Positions 1-6,827 are shown, numbered from the stretch's first letter. The stretch: DNA of 14,020 nt from Clostridiaceae bacterium (GCA_012511735.1 JAAZFK010000265.1:1-14020); one strand, 5' to 3'. Made by a program: numbers and translations. The notes: generated by a model from the letters alone, not told the origin.

Positions 1-18
1 ATAGACAAAACGAGACGA

Positions 19-1383
19 ATGGCAGAGGCGAAAGTCTTTCCCTTGCTGGTGCGCATGTCGGGACCGGCCATGTTTTCCATGCTCATCATGTCGCTTTACA
101 ATATCGTCGACAGTCTCTTTGTCAGTTCCATCTCCGAGATCGCGCTTCGTTCAGTCAGCATCATCTTTCCGGTCCAACAGCTGATGGTTGCCTTCGCGGT
201 CGGTACCTCAGTCGGAGTCAACTCCTATGTGGCCAGAAGACTGGGAGCTGAAGATCCCGAGGCGGCCGGTTCAGCCGCTTCTCATGGTTTAGTCCTGTCC
301 TTCGTCAATTCGCTCTTCTTCCTGGTCACCGGCTTCCTGCTGGCGCCCGCTGTCGTCAATTTATTCTCCAACCACGGAGAAGTCATCAGCGGCAGCGTCG
401 ACTACCTGAGGATTGTCACCATGGCCTCCATCGGCCTTTTCTGGCAGATCCATTGTGAGAAAATCTTCCAGGCCACAGGCAATATGACGCGGGCCATGTA
501 CATCCAGCTGCTAGGGGCGCTTCTCAATATTGCGCTGGACCCGATCCTGATCTTTGGCTGGTTCGGCCTGCCTGCTATGGGCGTCCGGGGCGCGGCGGTC
601 GCGACCGTCATCGCCCAGATCATCGCCGGCGCCATCGCCGTTTACCTGGTGCTCCGCAAGGAGACTGTGATCAAGGTCACCCTCAAGAGCTTCCGTTTTC
701 AAAAACACATCCTGGCGGGCATCTATCGCGTGGGGCTCCCTTCCCTGGTCATGCAGTCCGTGACGGCCATGGTGGGTATGGTCTTCAACATGATTATCCT
801 GCCCTTTTCGGAGATCGCCATTACGGTCCTGGGTGTCTACTTGAAGCTCGAGTCCTTTGTTTTCATGCCGGTATTCGGCATAGGCCAGGGTATGCTGCCG
901 TTGATGGCCTACAACTTTGGCGCCAAACGGTATGATCGTGTCCGCCAGACCTTGAAAAGCGGCCTGATCCTGATGGCGGGCATCATGTCCTTCTCGATGG
1001 TTCTATTCCAGTTGATCCCGCGCCTTCTTCTTGCAGCCTTCAACGCGACGGAAGAGATGTATACCATGGGGATTCCGGCCTTCCGGAACATCTCTTTGTG
1101 TTTCATCTTCGCCGGCATCGCCATTATCCTGTCCATCTCATTTCAGGCTTTGGGCAAGGGAACTTACAGTCTTTTCATTTCGATTTTCCGGCAATTGGTC
1201 TTGCTTTTGCCCCTGGCCAGGCTCTTCGCTGTCTGGCACCTCGATTATGTCTGGTATTCCTATGCCATCTCGGATCTGGGCGCGGCCCTGATGGCAATCT
1301 TCCTCTTCCGCCGGCTGTCCTCCAGGATTATGCCGGCAACACGGGAGGAAGAGGAGCCGGGCCTGAGCCGTGAAGCTGCCTAA
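19..1383 (+). CDS. MATE-family multidrug/toxin efflux transporter (start possibly upstream of window)
   Basis: This is an integral membrane protein of about 454 residues, the usual MATE size, and almost uniformly hydrophobic with short polar loops, consistent with twelve membrane segments in two related halves. The first half has the family-type stretch around residues 27-35 (LYNIVDSLF, with a membrane-embedded Asp31) and GVNSYVARRLGA at 66-77. The second half has the matching GQGMLPLMAYNFGA near 289-302 followed by a basic loop. MATE proteins export cationic drugs or metabolites using a sodium or proton gradient; the substrate cannot be read from sequence. The ATG at 19 has only a poor ribosome site. 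The frame stays open to base 1, and in relatives a Met aligned near here is often internal, so the true start may lie outside the window. The C-terminal tail is short, charged and probably cytoplasmic. A terminator-like hairpin lies about 130 bases after the stop. Confidence 0.9.
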   Translation: MAEAKVFPLLVRMSGPAMFSMLIMSLYNIVDSLFVSSISEIALRSVSIIFPVQQLMVAFAVGTSVGVNSYVARRLGAEDPEAAGSAASHGLVLSFVNSLFFLVTGFLLAPAVVNLFSNHGEVISGSVDYLRIVTMASIGLFWQIHCEKIFQATGNMTRAMYIQLLGALLNIALDPILIFGWFGLPAMGVRGAAVATVIAQIIAGAIAVYLVLRKETVIKVTLKSFRFQKHILAGIYRVGLPSLVMQSVTAMVGMVFNMIILPFSEIAITVLGVYLKLESFVFMPVFGIGQGMLPLMAYNFGAKRYDRVRQTLKSGLILMAGIMSFSMVLFQLIPRLLLAAFNATEEMYTMGIPAFRNISLCFIFAGIAIILSISFQALGKGTYSLFISIFRQLVLLLPLARLFAVWHLDYVWYSYAISDLGAALMAIFLFRRLSSRIMPATREEEEPGLSREAA

Positions 1384-1514
1384 CGCAAAACGGCCTTCTC
1401 AAAATATTCTCTGACATCTATCCCCGGAGGAGTCACTCATTTACAGTGCTGCCATCTTCTTTTGGACGGGCAGAAAGAGGTTTGCAAAAGTGAATTGAAA
1501 CTGGTCAATTTGAC

Positions 1515-1550
1515 AGGGAACCGTCGGGAACAGAGGAGGGTTCCCTTTTC
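1515..1550 (+). terminator. Rho-independent terminator-like hairpin with alternative 5' arms
   Basis: The arm AGGGAACC (1515-1522) is perfectly complementary to GGTTCCCT (1539-1546), giving an 8-bp stem with a 16-base loop followed directly by a T run (1546-1549). A second copy of GGGAAC inside the loop (1526-1531) can pair with the same 3' arm GTTCCC (1540-1545), giving a 6-bp stem with an 8-base loop. Either form puts a stem just before the T run. It probably ends the transporter transcript. The two competing 5' arms would also suit an attenuator. Confidence 0.5.
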
Positions 1551-1557
1551 TATCTCG

Positions 1558-1566
1558 TGATATAGT
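1558..1566 (+). promoter_or_regulatory. Putative extended -10 promoter for pyrG-guaB
   Basis: The bases TGATATAGT contain the extended -10 dinucleotide TG, one spacer base, and TATAGT, five of six matches to TATAAT. No good -35 hexamer sits 16-18 bases upstream, which extended -10 promoters can tolerate. Transcription would start near 1573 and give a leader of about 50 bases. The position just after the hairpin at 1515-1550 and before pyrG supports the call. Confidence 0.4.
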
Positions 1567-1612
1567 GATTAGAAGATTAGCGATGCAGGCGCCGGGGTCA
1601 GGCGCAGCGGAT

Positions 1613-1618
1613 GAGGGG
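1613..1618 (+). promoter_or_regulatory. Ribosome binding site deciding the pyrG start
   Basis: GAGGGG sits six bases before the ATG at 1625. The in-frame ATGs at 1565 and 1583 lack a site, and 1565 lies within the probable -10 element. The family N-terminus (MxTKYVFVTGGVVS) begins exactly at 1625. Confidence 0.75.
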
Positions 1619-1624
1619 TTACAG

Positions 1625-3265
1625 ATGGCGACCAAGTATGTTTTCGTGACGGGTGGTGTTGTATCGGGTCTAGGTAAAGGGATCACGGCAGCGGCCCTGG
1701 GCAGGTTGTTGATCGCCCGGGGGCTGAGTGTCCGCATCCAGAAATTTGATCCCTACATCAATGTGGATCCTTCCTTGATGAGTCCCACGCAGCACGGCGA
1801 GATTTTTGTCACGGAAGATGGCGCGGAAACGGATCTGGACATCGGCCACTATGAGCGTTTCACGGACGTGGATCTGACCAGCGAGAGTGACATTACCTCG
1901 GGGCGAGTCTATCTGAATGTCATCAACCGAGAGCGGTCAGGAGGCTACCACGGCGGAACCGTCCAGGTAGTACCTCATATCATCAACGAAATCAAAGACC
2001 ATGTCTATAAAGTCTCGGAAGAGGGACAGGTGGATGTGGTGATCTCCGAAATCGGCGGGACGGTCGGTGACATCGAAAGCCAGCCCTTTATTGAAGCCAT
2101 CCGTCAAGTCAGCAATGAAGCCGGCCGGGACAATTGTATTTTCATCCACGTCACCCTGCTGCCCTACGTGAAAAAGCCGGGTGAGATTAAGACCAAGCCG
2201 ACGCAACACAGTGTACAGAAGCTTCTTTCATTCGGAATCCAGCCTGACATTCTGGTATGCAGGACTGAGATGCCCCTGGATGAAGCCATCAGGGAGAAAC
2301 TGGCGCTCTTTTGCAATGTGCGCATGGACTCCGTCATTCCCAACCTTGATTGCAGTTCAGTTTATGAACTGCCACTGACCTTTGAGAAAGAGGGCTTCGC
2401 CCGGGTCGTCTGTGAACGGCTGGGGCTGGATCCAAGGGAACCTTATCTTGACGACTGGGAATCACTGGTAGAACGGGCCAGGGCGCCTCGGGAACGGCTG
2501 GATCTGGCGCTGGTTGGAAAGTACACGGAGTTACAGGACGCGTACTACAGTGTCATTGAAGCACTCGATCACGCCGGAATCGCCCTCGGTGTTGAGCCGG
2601 TCATTGACTGGGTGTCCAGCGAAGAGCTGGAAGGCTTGTCAGCATCGGAGGTCGACGAGCGTTTGGGCGGCGCAGACGCCGTCATCGTCCCCGGCGGCTT
2701 CGGTCGCAGGGGCATGGAAGGCATGATTCAAGCCTGCCGAAGCGCCAGGGAGAGAAAGATCCCTTTGTTTGGGATTGGCCTGGGTATGCAGATGGCCGTT
2801 GTTGAACTTGCCCGAAACCTGGCGGGCATTGAAGACGCCCACACTGATGAATTTGGTTCGGACGGCCCGGATATCTTTTATTACGCCGGTCTGGACGATA
2901 CAAGCCGCGACAGTCTGGATCGCATCCCCTTTTGTGAACGGCCCATGCGAAAAGGTGCCAGTCCCATGATCATTGAGCCGGGCACCATGCTGGCAGACAT
3001 CTATCAGGCAGAAGAGATATCCGAGCGCCATCATCACCGCAGGGAATTCAATCCCGCCTATTCCGGTGTCCTGGCGGCGGCCGGTCTGCGTTATTCAGGA
3101 ATGTCACCGGACGGGCGTCTGGTGGAGGCCGTTGAATGGCCTGATCATCCCTTCTGGCTCGGAACGATTTATCATCCTCAGTTCAAATCCCGTCCGACCC
3201 GGCCACATCCGCTTTTTCTGGCCTTTCTTGACAAGGCGATTGGACATAAGAAAGGAGCTGTCTAA
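1625..3265 (+). CDS. pyrG: CTP synthase with a degenerate, probably inactive glutaminase domain
   Basis: CTP synthase makes CTP from UTP, ATP and ammonia; normally a C-terminal class I glutaminase releases the ammonia from glutamine. The 546-residue product has normal length. The N-terminal synthetase domain (1 to about 265) looks intact: P-loop SGLGKG at 14-19, KFDPYINVD at 40-48, DLDIGHYERF at 70-79, EIGGTVGDIES at 142-152, and KPTQHSVQKL at 191-200. The glutaminase domain (about 290-546) keeps the oxyanion loop PGGFG (356-360), the equivalent of E. coli Glu403 (E409) and the triad His (H517). However, the nucleophile elbow reads GIGLGMQ, with Gly385 in place of Cys, and HPEF reads HPQF, with Gln519 in place of Glu. 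GGTMRLG is reduced to ERPMRKG (438-444), and RHRHRYE reads RHHHRRE. Glutamine hydrolysis is therefore unlikely; ammonia-dependent synthesis is inferred. The stop overlaps the guaB start by one base, so the two are probably cotranscribed. Confidence 0.96.
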   Translation: MATKYVFVTGGVVSGLGKGITAAALGRLLIARGLSVRIQKFDPYINVDPSLMSPTQHGEIFVTEDGAETDLDIGHYERFTDVDLTSESDITSGRVYLNVINRERSGGYHGGTVQVVPHIINEIKDHVYKVSEEGQVDVVISEIGGTVGDIESQPFIEAIRQVSNEAGRDNCIFIHVTLLPYVKKPGEIKTKPTQHSVQKLLSFGIQPDILVCRTEMPLDEAIREKLALFCNVRMDSVIPNLDCSSVYELPLTFEKEGFARVVCERLGLDPREPYLDDWESLVERARAPRERLDLALVGKYTELQDAYYSVIEALDHAGIALGVEPVIDWVSSEELEGLSASEVDERLGGADAVIVPGGFGRRGMEGMIQACRSARERKIPLFGIGLGMQMAVVELARNLAGIEDAHTDEFGSDGPDIFYYAGLDDTSRDSLDRIPFCERPMRKGASPMIIEPGTMLADIYQAEEISERHHHRREFNPAYSGVLAAAGLRYSGMSPDGRLVEAVEWPDHPFWLGTIYHPQFKSRPTRPHPLFLAFLDKAIGHKKGAV

Positions 3266-4770
3266 TGGCACAGCTTATTCCCGAACTGTCACGCACTTTC
3301 AGTGAGTACCTGCTCCTGCCCAACCGGACCACCCATGACTGTACGCCGGATCGCGTCCGCCTGGAGACCCCCCTGGTCCGTTTTGGGAAAGGAGAAACAC
3401 GTAGTCCCATTACACTCAGTATCCCCCTGGTTTCCGCCATCATGCAATCGGTCTCCGATGATCGCATGGCCGTCGCGCTGGCGCGTGAGGGCGGTCTGTC
3501 ATTTATCTTCGGTTCGCAACCGATTGACCGGCAGTGTGAAATGGTCAGGCGGGTCAAAAAATTCAAAGCCGGCTTTGTCCCGAGTGACACCAACCTGCGT
3601 CCGGACGATAAGTTGTCAGATATTGTCAGATTGAAGAAAAAAACAGGCCACTCGACGGTCCCCATCACGGAGGATGGCACATCGACCGGCAAGCTGCTGG
3701 GAATCGTGACCAGCCGGGATTACCGGATTTCCAGGCTGGACCCGCAAACACCGGTCAGGGCCTTCATGACTCCCATTGAAGAGATCGTCTACGGTCGCGA
3801 GGGCATCACCCTCTCTGAGGCCAATGACATCATCTGGGATCATAAGCTGAACCAGCTGCCCATTCTTGATCAGGAGGGACGCCTGGTATCCCTGGTTTTT
3901 CGCAAGGATTACGATGCGCATAAGGAAAATCCGGGAGAGATGCTGGACGCGCACAAGCGCTTGCTGGTCGGCGCGGGGATTAATACGCGTGACTACAAGG
4001 AGCGGATACCCGCTCTGCTCGATGCCGGGTGTGACGTGCTTTGCATTGACTCTTCCGATGGGTTTTCCGATTGGCAAAAAGAGACCATCGAATTTGTCCG
4101 GCGCGAATATGGACCGGATCTGCCCTTGGGCGCCGGCAACGTTGTCGACGAAGAAGGCTTCCGTTTCCTGGCGGAGGCGGGCGCTTCCTTTATTAAGGTA
4201 GGAATTGGCGGCGGCTCCATCTGCATTACCCGTGAACAGAAGGGGATTGGCCGCGGACAGGCTTCCGCCCTGATGGATGTAGCCGCAGCACGGGATCGCT
4301 GGGCAGAGGAAACCGGCACTTACATTCCGATCTGTTCGGACGGTGGGATTGTCCATGATTATCATATGGTTCTGGCGCTGGCCATGGGGGCTGACTTCCT
4401 GATGCTGGGGCGCTACTTCGCCCGATTCGACGAAAGTCCGACCCGGCGGGTGCTCTTCAACGGAACCTATGTCAAGGAGTATTGGGGTGAGGGTTCCAAC
4501 CGCGCGCGCAACTGGCAGCGCTACGATGACGGCGGAAGCGGTCAGATGCACTTCGAGGAGGGTGTGGATTCCTATGTGCCTTACGCGGGTAAGTTGTCGG
4601 ATAACGTCCTGACCACCCTGGCCAAGATCAAGGCCACCATGTGTGCCTGCGGCGCCCTCGATCTGGATCAGCTCCAGGAGAAGGCGCGGCTGGTGGTCGT
4701 GTCACCGACCAGCATTGTGGAGGGCGGCGCCCATGACGTGATTCACAAGGAAAGTGACATGGGAAGTTGA
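3265..4770 (+). CDS. guaB: IMP dehydrogenase, clostridial/Tritrichomonas-type
   Basis: This enzyme oxidises IMP to XMP with NAD+, the first committed step of GTP synthesis, in the cytoplasm. The 501-residue product is a TIM barrel interrupted by a CBS-domain pair at about 105-225. The catalytic loop reads GIGGGSICITREQKG at 313-327 with nucleophile Cys320; the common bacterial form is GxGPGSICTTR. Other key sites are Asp262 in CIDSSDGFSDWQ, the SDGGI phosphate loop at 358-362, the mobile-flap pair Arg419-Tyr420 in RARNWQRY, and EEGVDSYVPYAG at 431-442. These features and the numbering, offset by one, match from memory the Tritrichomonas foetus enzyme (Cys319, Arg418, Tyr419). The ATG shares a base with the pyrG stop (TAATG), and AAAGGAG ends seven bases before it, so the start is firm and translation may be coupled. 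The greA promoter overlaps its 3' end. Confidence 0.97.
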   Translation: MAQLIPELSRTFSEYLLLPNRTTHDCTPDRVRLETPLVRFGKGETRSPITLSIPLVSAIMQSVSDDRMAVALAREGGLSFIFGSQPIDRQCEMVRRVKKFKAGFVPSDTNLRPDDKLSDIVRLKKKTGHSTVPITEDGTSTGKLLGIVTSRDYRISRLDPQTPVRAFMTPIEEIVYGREGITLSEANDIIWDHKLNQLPILDQEGRLVSLVFRKDYDAHKENPGEMLDAHKRLLVGAGINTRDYKERIPALLDAGCDVLCIDSSDGFSDWQKETIEFVRREYGPDLPLGAGNVVDEEGFRFLAEAGASFIKVGIGGGSICITREQKGIGRGQASALMDVAAARDRWAEETGTYIPICSDGGIVHDYHMVLALAMGADFLMLGRYFARFDESPTRRVLFNGTYVKEYWGEGSNRARNWQRYDDGGSGQMHFEEGVDSYVPYAGKLSDNVLTTLAKIKATMCACGALDLDQLQEKARLVVVSPTSIVEGGAHDVIHKESDMGS

Positions 4771-4794
4771 TAAGCGGCCATATCCGGGTATAAT
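4767..4794 (+). promoter_or_regulatory. Promoter for the greA-lysS-udg-uvrB group
   Basis: A -35 TTGATA (4767-4772; five of six) is followed after 16 bases by a perfect -10 TATAAT (4789-4794). The -35 overlaps the guaB stop codon. Transcription would begin near 4801 and leave a leader of about 33 bases before the greA ATG. This is the best sigma-A-like promoter in the window. A direct repeat GGCCAT (4776-4781 and 4796-4801) brackets the -10. Confidence 0.75.
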
Positions 4795-4833
4795 AGGCCA
4801 TTGATAATGATAGAAAAGAGGACACGACAGGGC

Positions 4834-5328
4834 ATGGCTGACACAGTCTATGAGATGACTTACGGAAAAATTCGCGAGTACCAGCAGGAATTGGAAGATC
4901 GCAAGACCCGCGTAGCGGCGGAGATCGCGGAACGGTTGAAAGAAGCCAGAGCTCACGGGGATATTACGGAGAACTCTGAATTCGATGACGCCAAGCAAGC
5001 ATATGCCGATAATGACTTGCGTATCATGGAGATCGAAGAAATCCTGAAAAATGCCAAAGTGATCGATGAGAAAGGCATCAGCAGAACCCGGGTGACTTTA
5101 GGCGGCAGGGTGCTGCTTCGCAATGAAGAGAACGGTACAGAGCAGGAATACATGGTTGTCTCCGCCAAGGAGGAGGACATCCTGATTGGCAAGCTTTCAA
5201 GCGAATCCCCGGTGGGGCAGGCGATTCTAGGGAAAAAGAAGGGGGATGTCGTCGAGGTGAAAACACCTGTCGGCATGCTCAGGTATTCGGTTGTGCGTAT
5301 CTCAAAGCCGAAAGGGTTGGATGAATGA
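4834..5328 (+). CDS. greA: Transcription elongation factor GreA
   Basis: GreA enters the RNA polymerase secondary channel and stimulates cleavage of the transcript in backtracked complexes, letting elongation resume. The 164-residue product has the family layout: an N-terminal antiparallel coiled coil (about 10-75) with the acidic tip GDITENSEFDDAK, in which Asp43 and Glu46 are the catalytic-tip residues, then a C-terminal FKBP-like domain (about 80-160) with SPVGQAILGKKKGDVVEV. The start is set at the ATG 4834 because the N-terminus then matches the family (MAxxVYxMT). The AGAGGA at 4817-4822 lies 11 bases upstream, somewhat far. The TTG at 4801 and ATG at 4807 fall at or just after the predicted transcription start. 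The stop overlaps the lysS ATG (ATGA). It is the first gene of a tightly packed group. Confidence 0.95.
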   Translation: MADTVYEMTYGKIREYQQELEDRKTRVAAEIAERLKEARAHGDITENSEFDDAKQAYADNDLRIMEIEEILKNAKVIDEKGISRTRVTLGGRVLLRNEENGTEQEYMVVSAKEEDILIGKLSSESPVGQAILGKKKGDVVEVKTPVGMLRYSVVRISKPKGLDE

Positions 5329-6827
5329 CCAATGAAAATGAACAGCCTGAACGGGAGGATTCTCTCCCAGAGCAGATGAGGATTCGCCGCGAGAAGCTCA
5401 ATAAGCTTCTGGAAGAAGGACGCGATCCCTATCTGATCACCCGCTGTGAAGTGACCCACAGAGCCGGTGACATTCTTTCAGCTTTTGAAAACCTGGAGGA
5501 CGAAACGGTTACCATCGCCGGCCGCCTGATGGCCAAGCGGGGGATGGGCAAAGTATCTTTTTCCGACCTGCGCGACCGGACAGGTACCATCCAAATCTTC
5601 AGCAGGCTGGACAATCTTGGTGAAGAAGCTTACCAGGCCTGGCAAGAGCTGGATCTGGGTGATTTGGTCGCCGTGACAGGTCAGGTGTTCAAGACCAGAA
5701 TGGGGGAGATCTCCGTCCGCAACAGCGACTGGACTTTGCTGGCTAAATCCCTGCGGCCCCTGCCGGAAAAATTCCACGGACTGCGTGACACGGACACCCG
5801 CTACCGCAAGCGATACCTGGATCTGATGGTCAATACGGATGTTCGGGACACCTTCGAAAAACGAAGCCGGATTATCCGGCTGATCCGCGAAGAACTTGAT
5901 CGGAGAGCGTATCTTGAAGTTGAAACCCCTCTGCTCAACACGGTGGCGGGAGGGGCTTCAGCCCGGCCATTTACCACACATCACAACGCGCTTGACCTTG
6001 ATCTTTTCCTGCGTGTATCACCCGAACTATATCTCAAACGTCTGATTGTCGGTGGGATGGAGCGGGTCTATGAGATCGGCCGGCAGTTCAGAAATGAGGG
6101 GATGAGCACCAGGCACAACCCTGAATTCACCATGCTGGAACTCTACGAGGCCTACGGTGATTATCACACCATGATGGAGATCACTGAGGCGCTTTTCTCC
6201 CTTTGTTGTCTTGAGATCAATGGCAGCCTTGAGATTGACTATCAGGGCAGGCAGATCTCTTTGAAACCGCCCTTCCGCAGGTTGTCCATGATTGACGCCG
6301 TCCGCGAGCACACCGGGCTGGATTTCAATTCCTATGAGACAGATCTGCAGGCCAGGGAAGCTGCAAGAGACTACGGTCTGGAAGAAATCGAAGAGAATAT
6401 GAGCTGGGGAGAGCTGCTGAATGCCTGTTTTGAAACATACGCGGAAGAGCACCTGATCCAGCCGACTTTTCTGATTGATTATCCGATCGAAATTTCCCCT
6501 CTGACCAAGATTAAACCCGGAACAGGGGGCAGACTGACCGAGCGGTTCGAAATCTTTGTGGTGGGACGCGAGCACGGCAACGCATACAGCGAGCTCAACG
6601 ACCCCTTTGATCAGAGAAGAAGATTTGCCGACCAGCAGCGTCGCCGGGATGAGGGTGATGAGGAGGCTCAGTTGCCTGACGAAGATTTCGTGGAGGCGCT
6701 CGAATACGGGATGCCGCCAACCGGTGGTTTGGGAATTGGCATTGACCGCCTGGTCATGCTCCTGACCAACCAGCCTTCCATCCGGGATGTCCTGCTCTTT
6801 CCTACCATGAGACCTCAGGATGGATGA
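5325..6827 (+). CDS. lysS: Lysyl-tRNA synthetase, class II
   Basis: This enzyme charges tRNA-Lys with lysine using ATP in the cytoplasm. The 500-residue product matches bacterial LysS in length. An OB-fold anticodon-binding domain covers about 60-145 (VTIAGRLMAKRGMGKVSF). The class II catalytic core follows, with motif 1 near 175-205 (IREELDRRAYLEVETPLL), motif 2 at about 255-274 (FRNEGMSTRHNPEFTMLE) and motif 3 at about 468-478 (GLGIGIDRLVM). The substrate-recognition stretch GGASARPFTTHHNALDLD and SELNDPFDQR are also typical. The start ATG overlaps the greA stop as ATGA, with AAAGGG at 5311-5316 eight bases upstream, so coupled translation is likely. Its 3' end overlaps the next gene by eight bases. 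Confidence 0.97.
   Translation: MTNENEQPEREDSLPEQMRIRREKLNKLLEEGRDPYLITRCEVTHRAGDILSAFENLEDETVTIAGRLMAKRGMGKVSFSDLRDRTGTIQIFSRLDNLGEEAYQAWQELDLGDLVAVTGQVFKTRMGEISVRNSDWTLLAKSLRPLPEKFHGLRDTDTRYRKRYLDLMVNTDVRDTFEKRSRIIRLIREELDRRAYLEVETPLLNTVAGGASARPFTTHHNALDLDLFLRVSPELYLKRLIVGGMERVYEIGRQFRNEGMSTRHNPEFTMLELYEAYGDYHTMMEITEALFSLCCLEINGSLEIDYQGRQISLKPPFRRLSMIDAVREHTGLDFNSYETDLQAREAARDYGLEEIEENMSWGELLNACFETYAEEHLIQPTFLIDYPIEISPLTKIKPGTGGRLTERFEIFVVGREHGNAYSELNDPFDQRRRFADQQRRRDEGDEEAQLPDEDFVEALEYGMPPTGGLGIGIDRLVMLLTNQPSIRDVLLFPTMRPQDG

Larger units (their letters stand above)
1384..1624 (+). other. Structured intergenic region upstream of pyrG
   Basis: These 241 bases hold no convincing gene. In order they show: a strong but orphan Shine-Dalgarno sequence GGAGGAG at 1426-1432; a small hairpin with arms AATTGA (1493-1498) and TCAATT (1505-1510); an overlapping palindrome GTCAA-T-TTGAC (1504-1514); a terminator-like hairpin ending in TTTTCTAT (1515-1553); an extended -10 element (1558-1566); a weak GC-rich hairpin GCGCC/GGCGC (1589-1605); and the pyrG ribosome site (1613-1618). 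The simplest reading is the end of the transporter transcript followed by the pyrG promoter. An attenuating leader for pyrG is an alternative that cannot be excluded. Confidence 0.5.

Noticed and set aside
1510..1515. Perfect -35 hexamer TTGACA upstream of pyrG
   Set aside because: No acceptable -10 lies 16-18 bases downstream; that place is GAGGAG-rich sequence inside the terminator-like hairpin.
1589..1605. GC-rich hairpin GCGCC/GGCGC in the pyrG leader as a terminator
   Set aside because: The stem is only five base pairs and no T run follows.
1565..1624. Extended N-terminus for CTP synthase from the ATG at 1565
   Set aside because: The added 20 residues match nothing in the family, the ATG lies within the probable -10 element, and the good ribosome site serves 1625.
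1384..1624. T-box, purine/pyrimidine riboswitch, or Bacillus-type CTP-sensing pyrG attenuator
   Set aside because: There is no T-box AGGGTGG-type element and no recognisable riboswitch core, and the terminator's 5' arm is purine-rich rather than the C/U-rich arm needed for G-tract antitermination.
3616..4551. Long open frame on the minus strand within guaB (311 codons)
   Set aside because: It lies wholly opposite a clear guaB and has no recognisable domain; the high GC content of the coding strand readily creates antisense frames.
4801..4833. Longer GreA from TTG 4801 or ATG 4807
   Set aside because: These lie at or just after the predicted transcription start, have no ribosome site, and add residues absent from the family.
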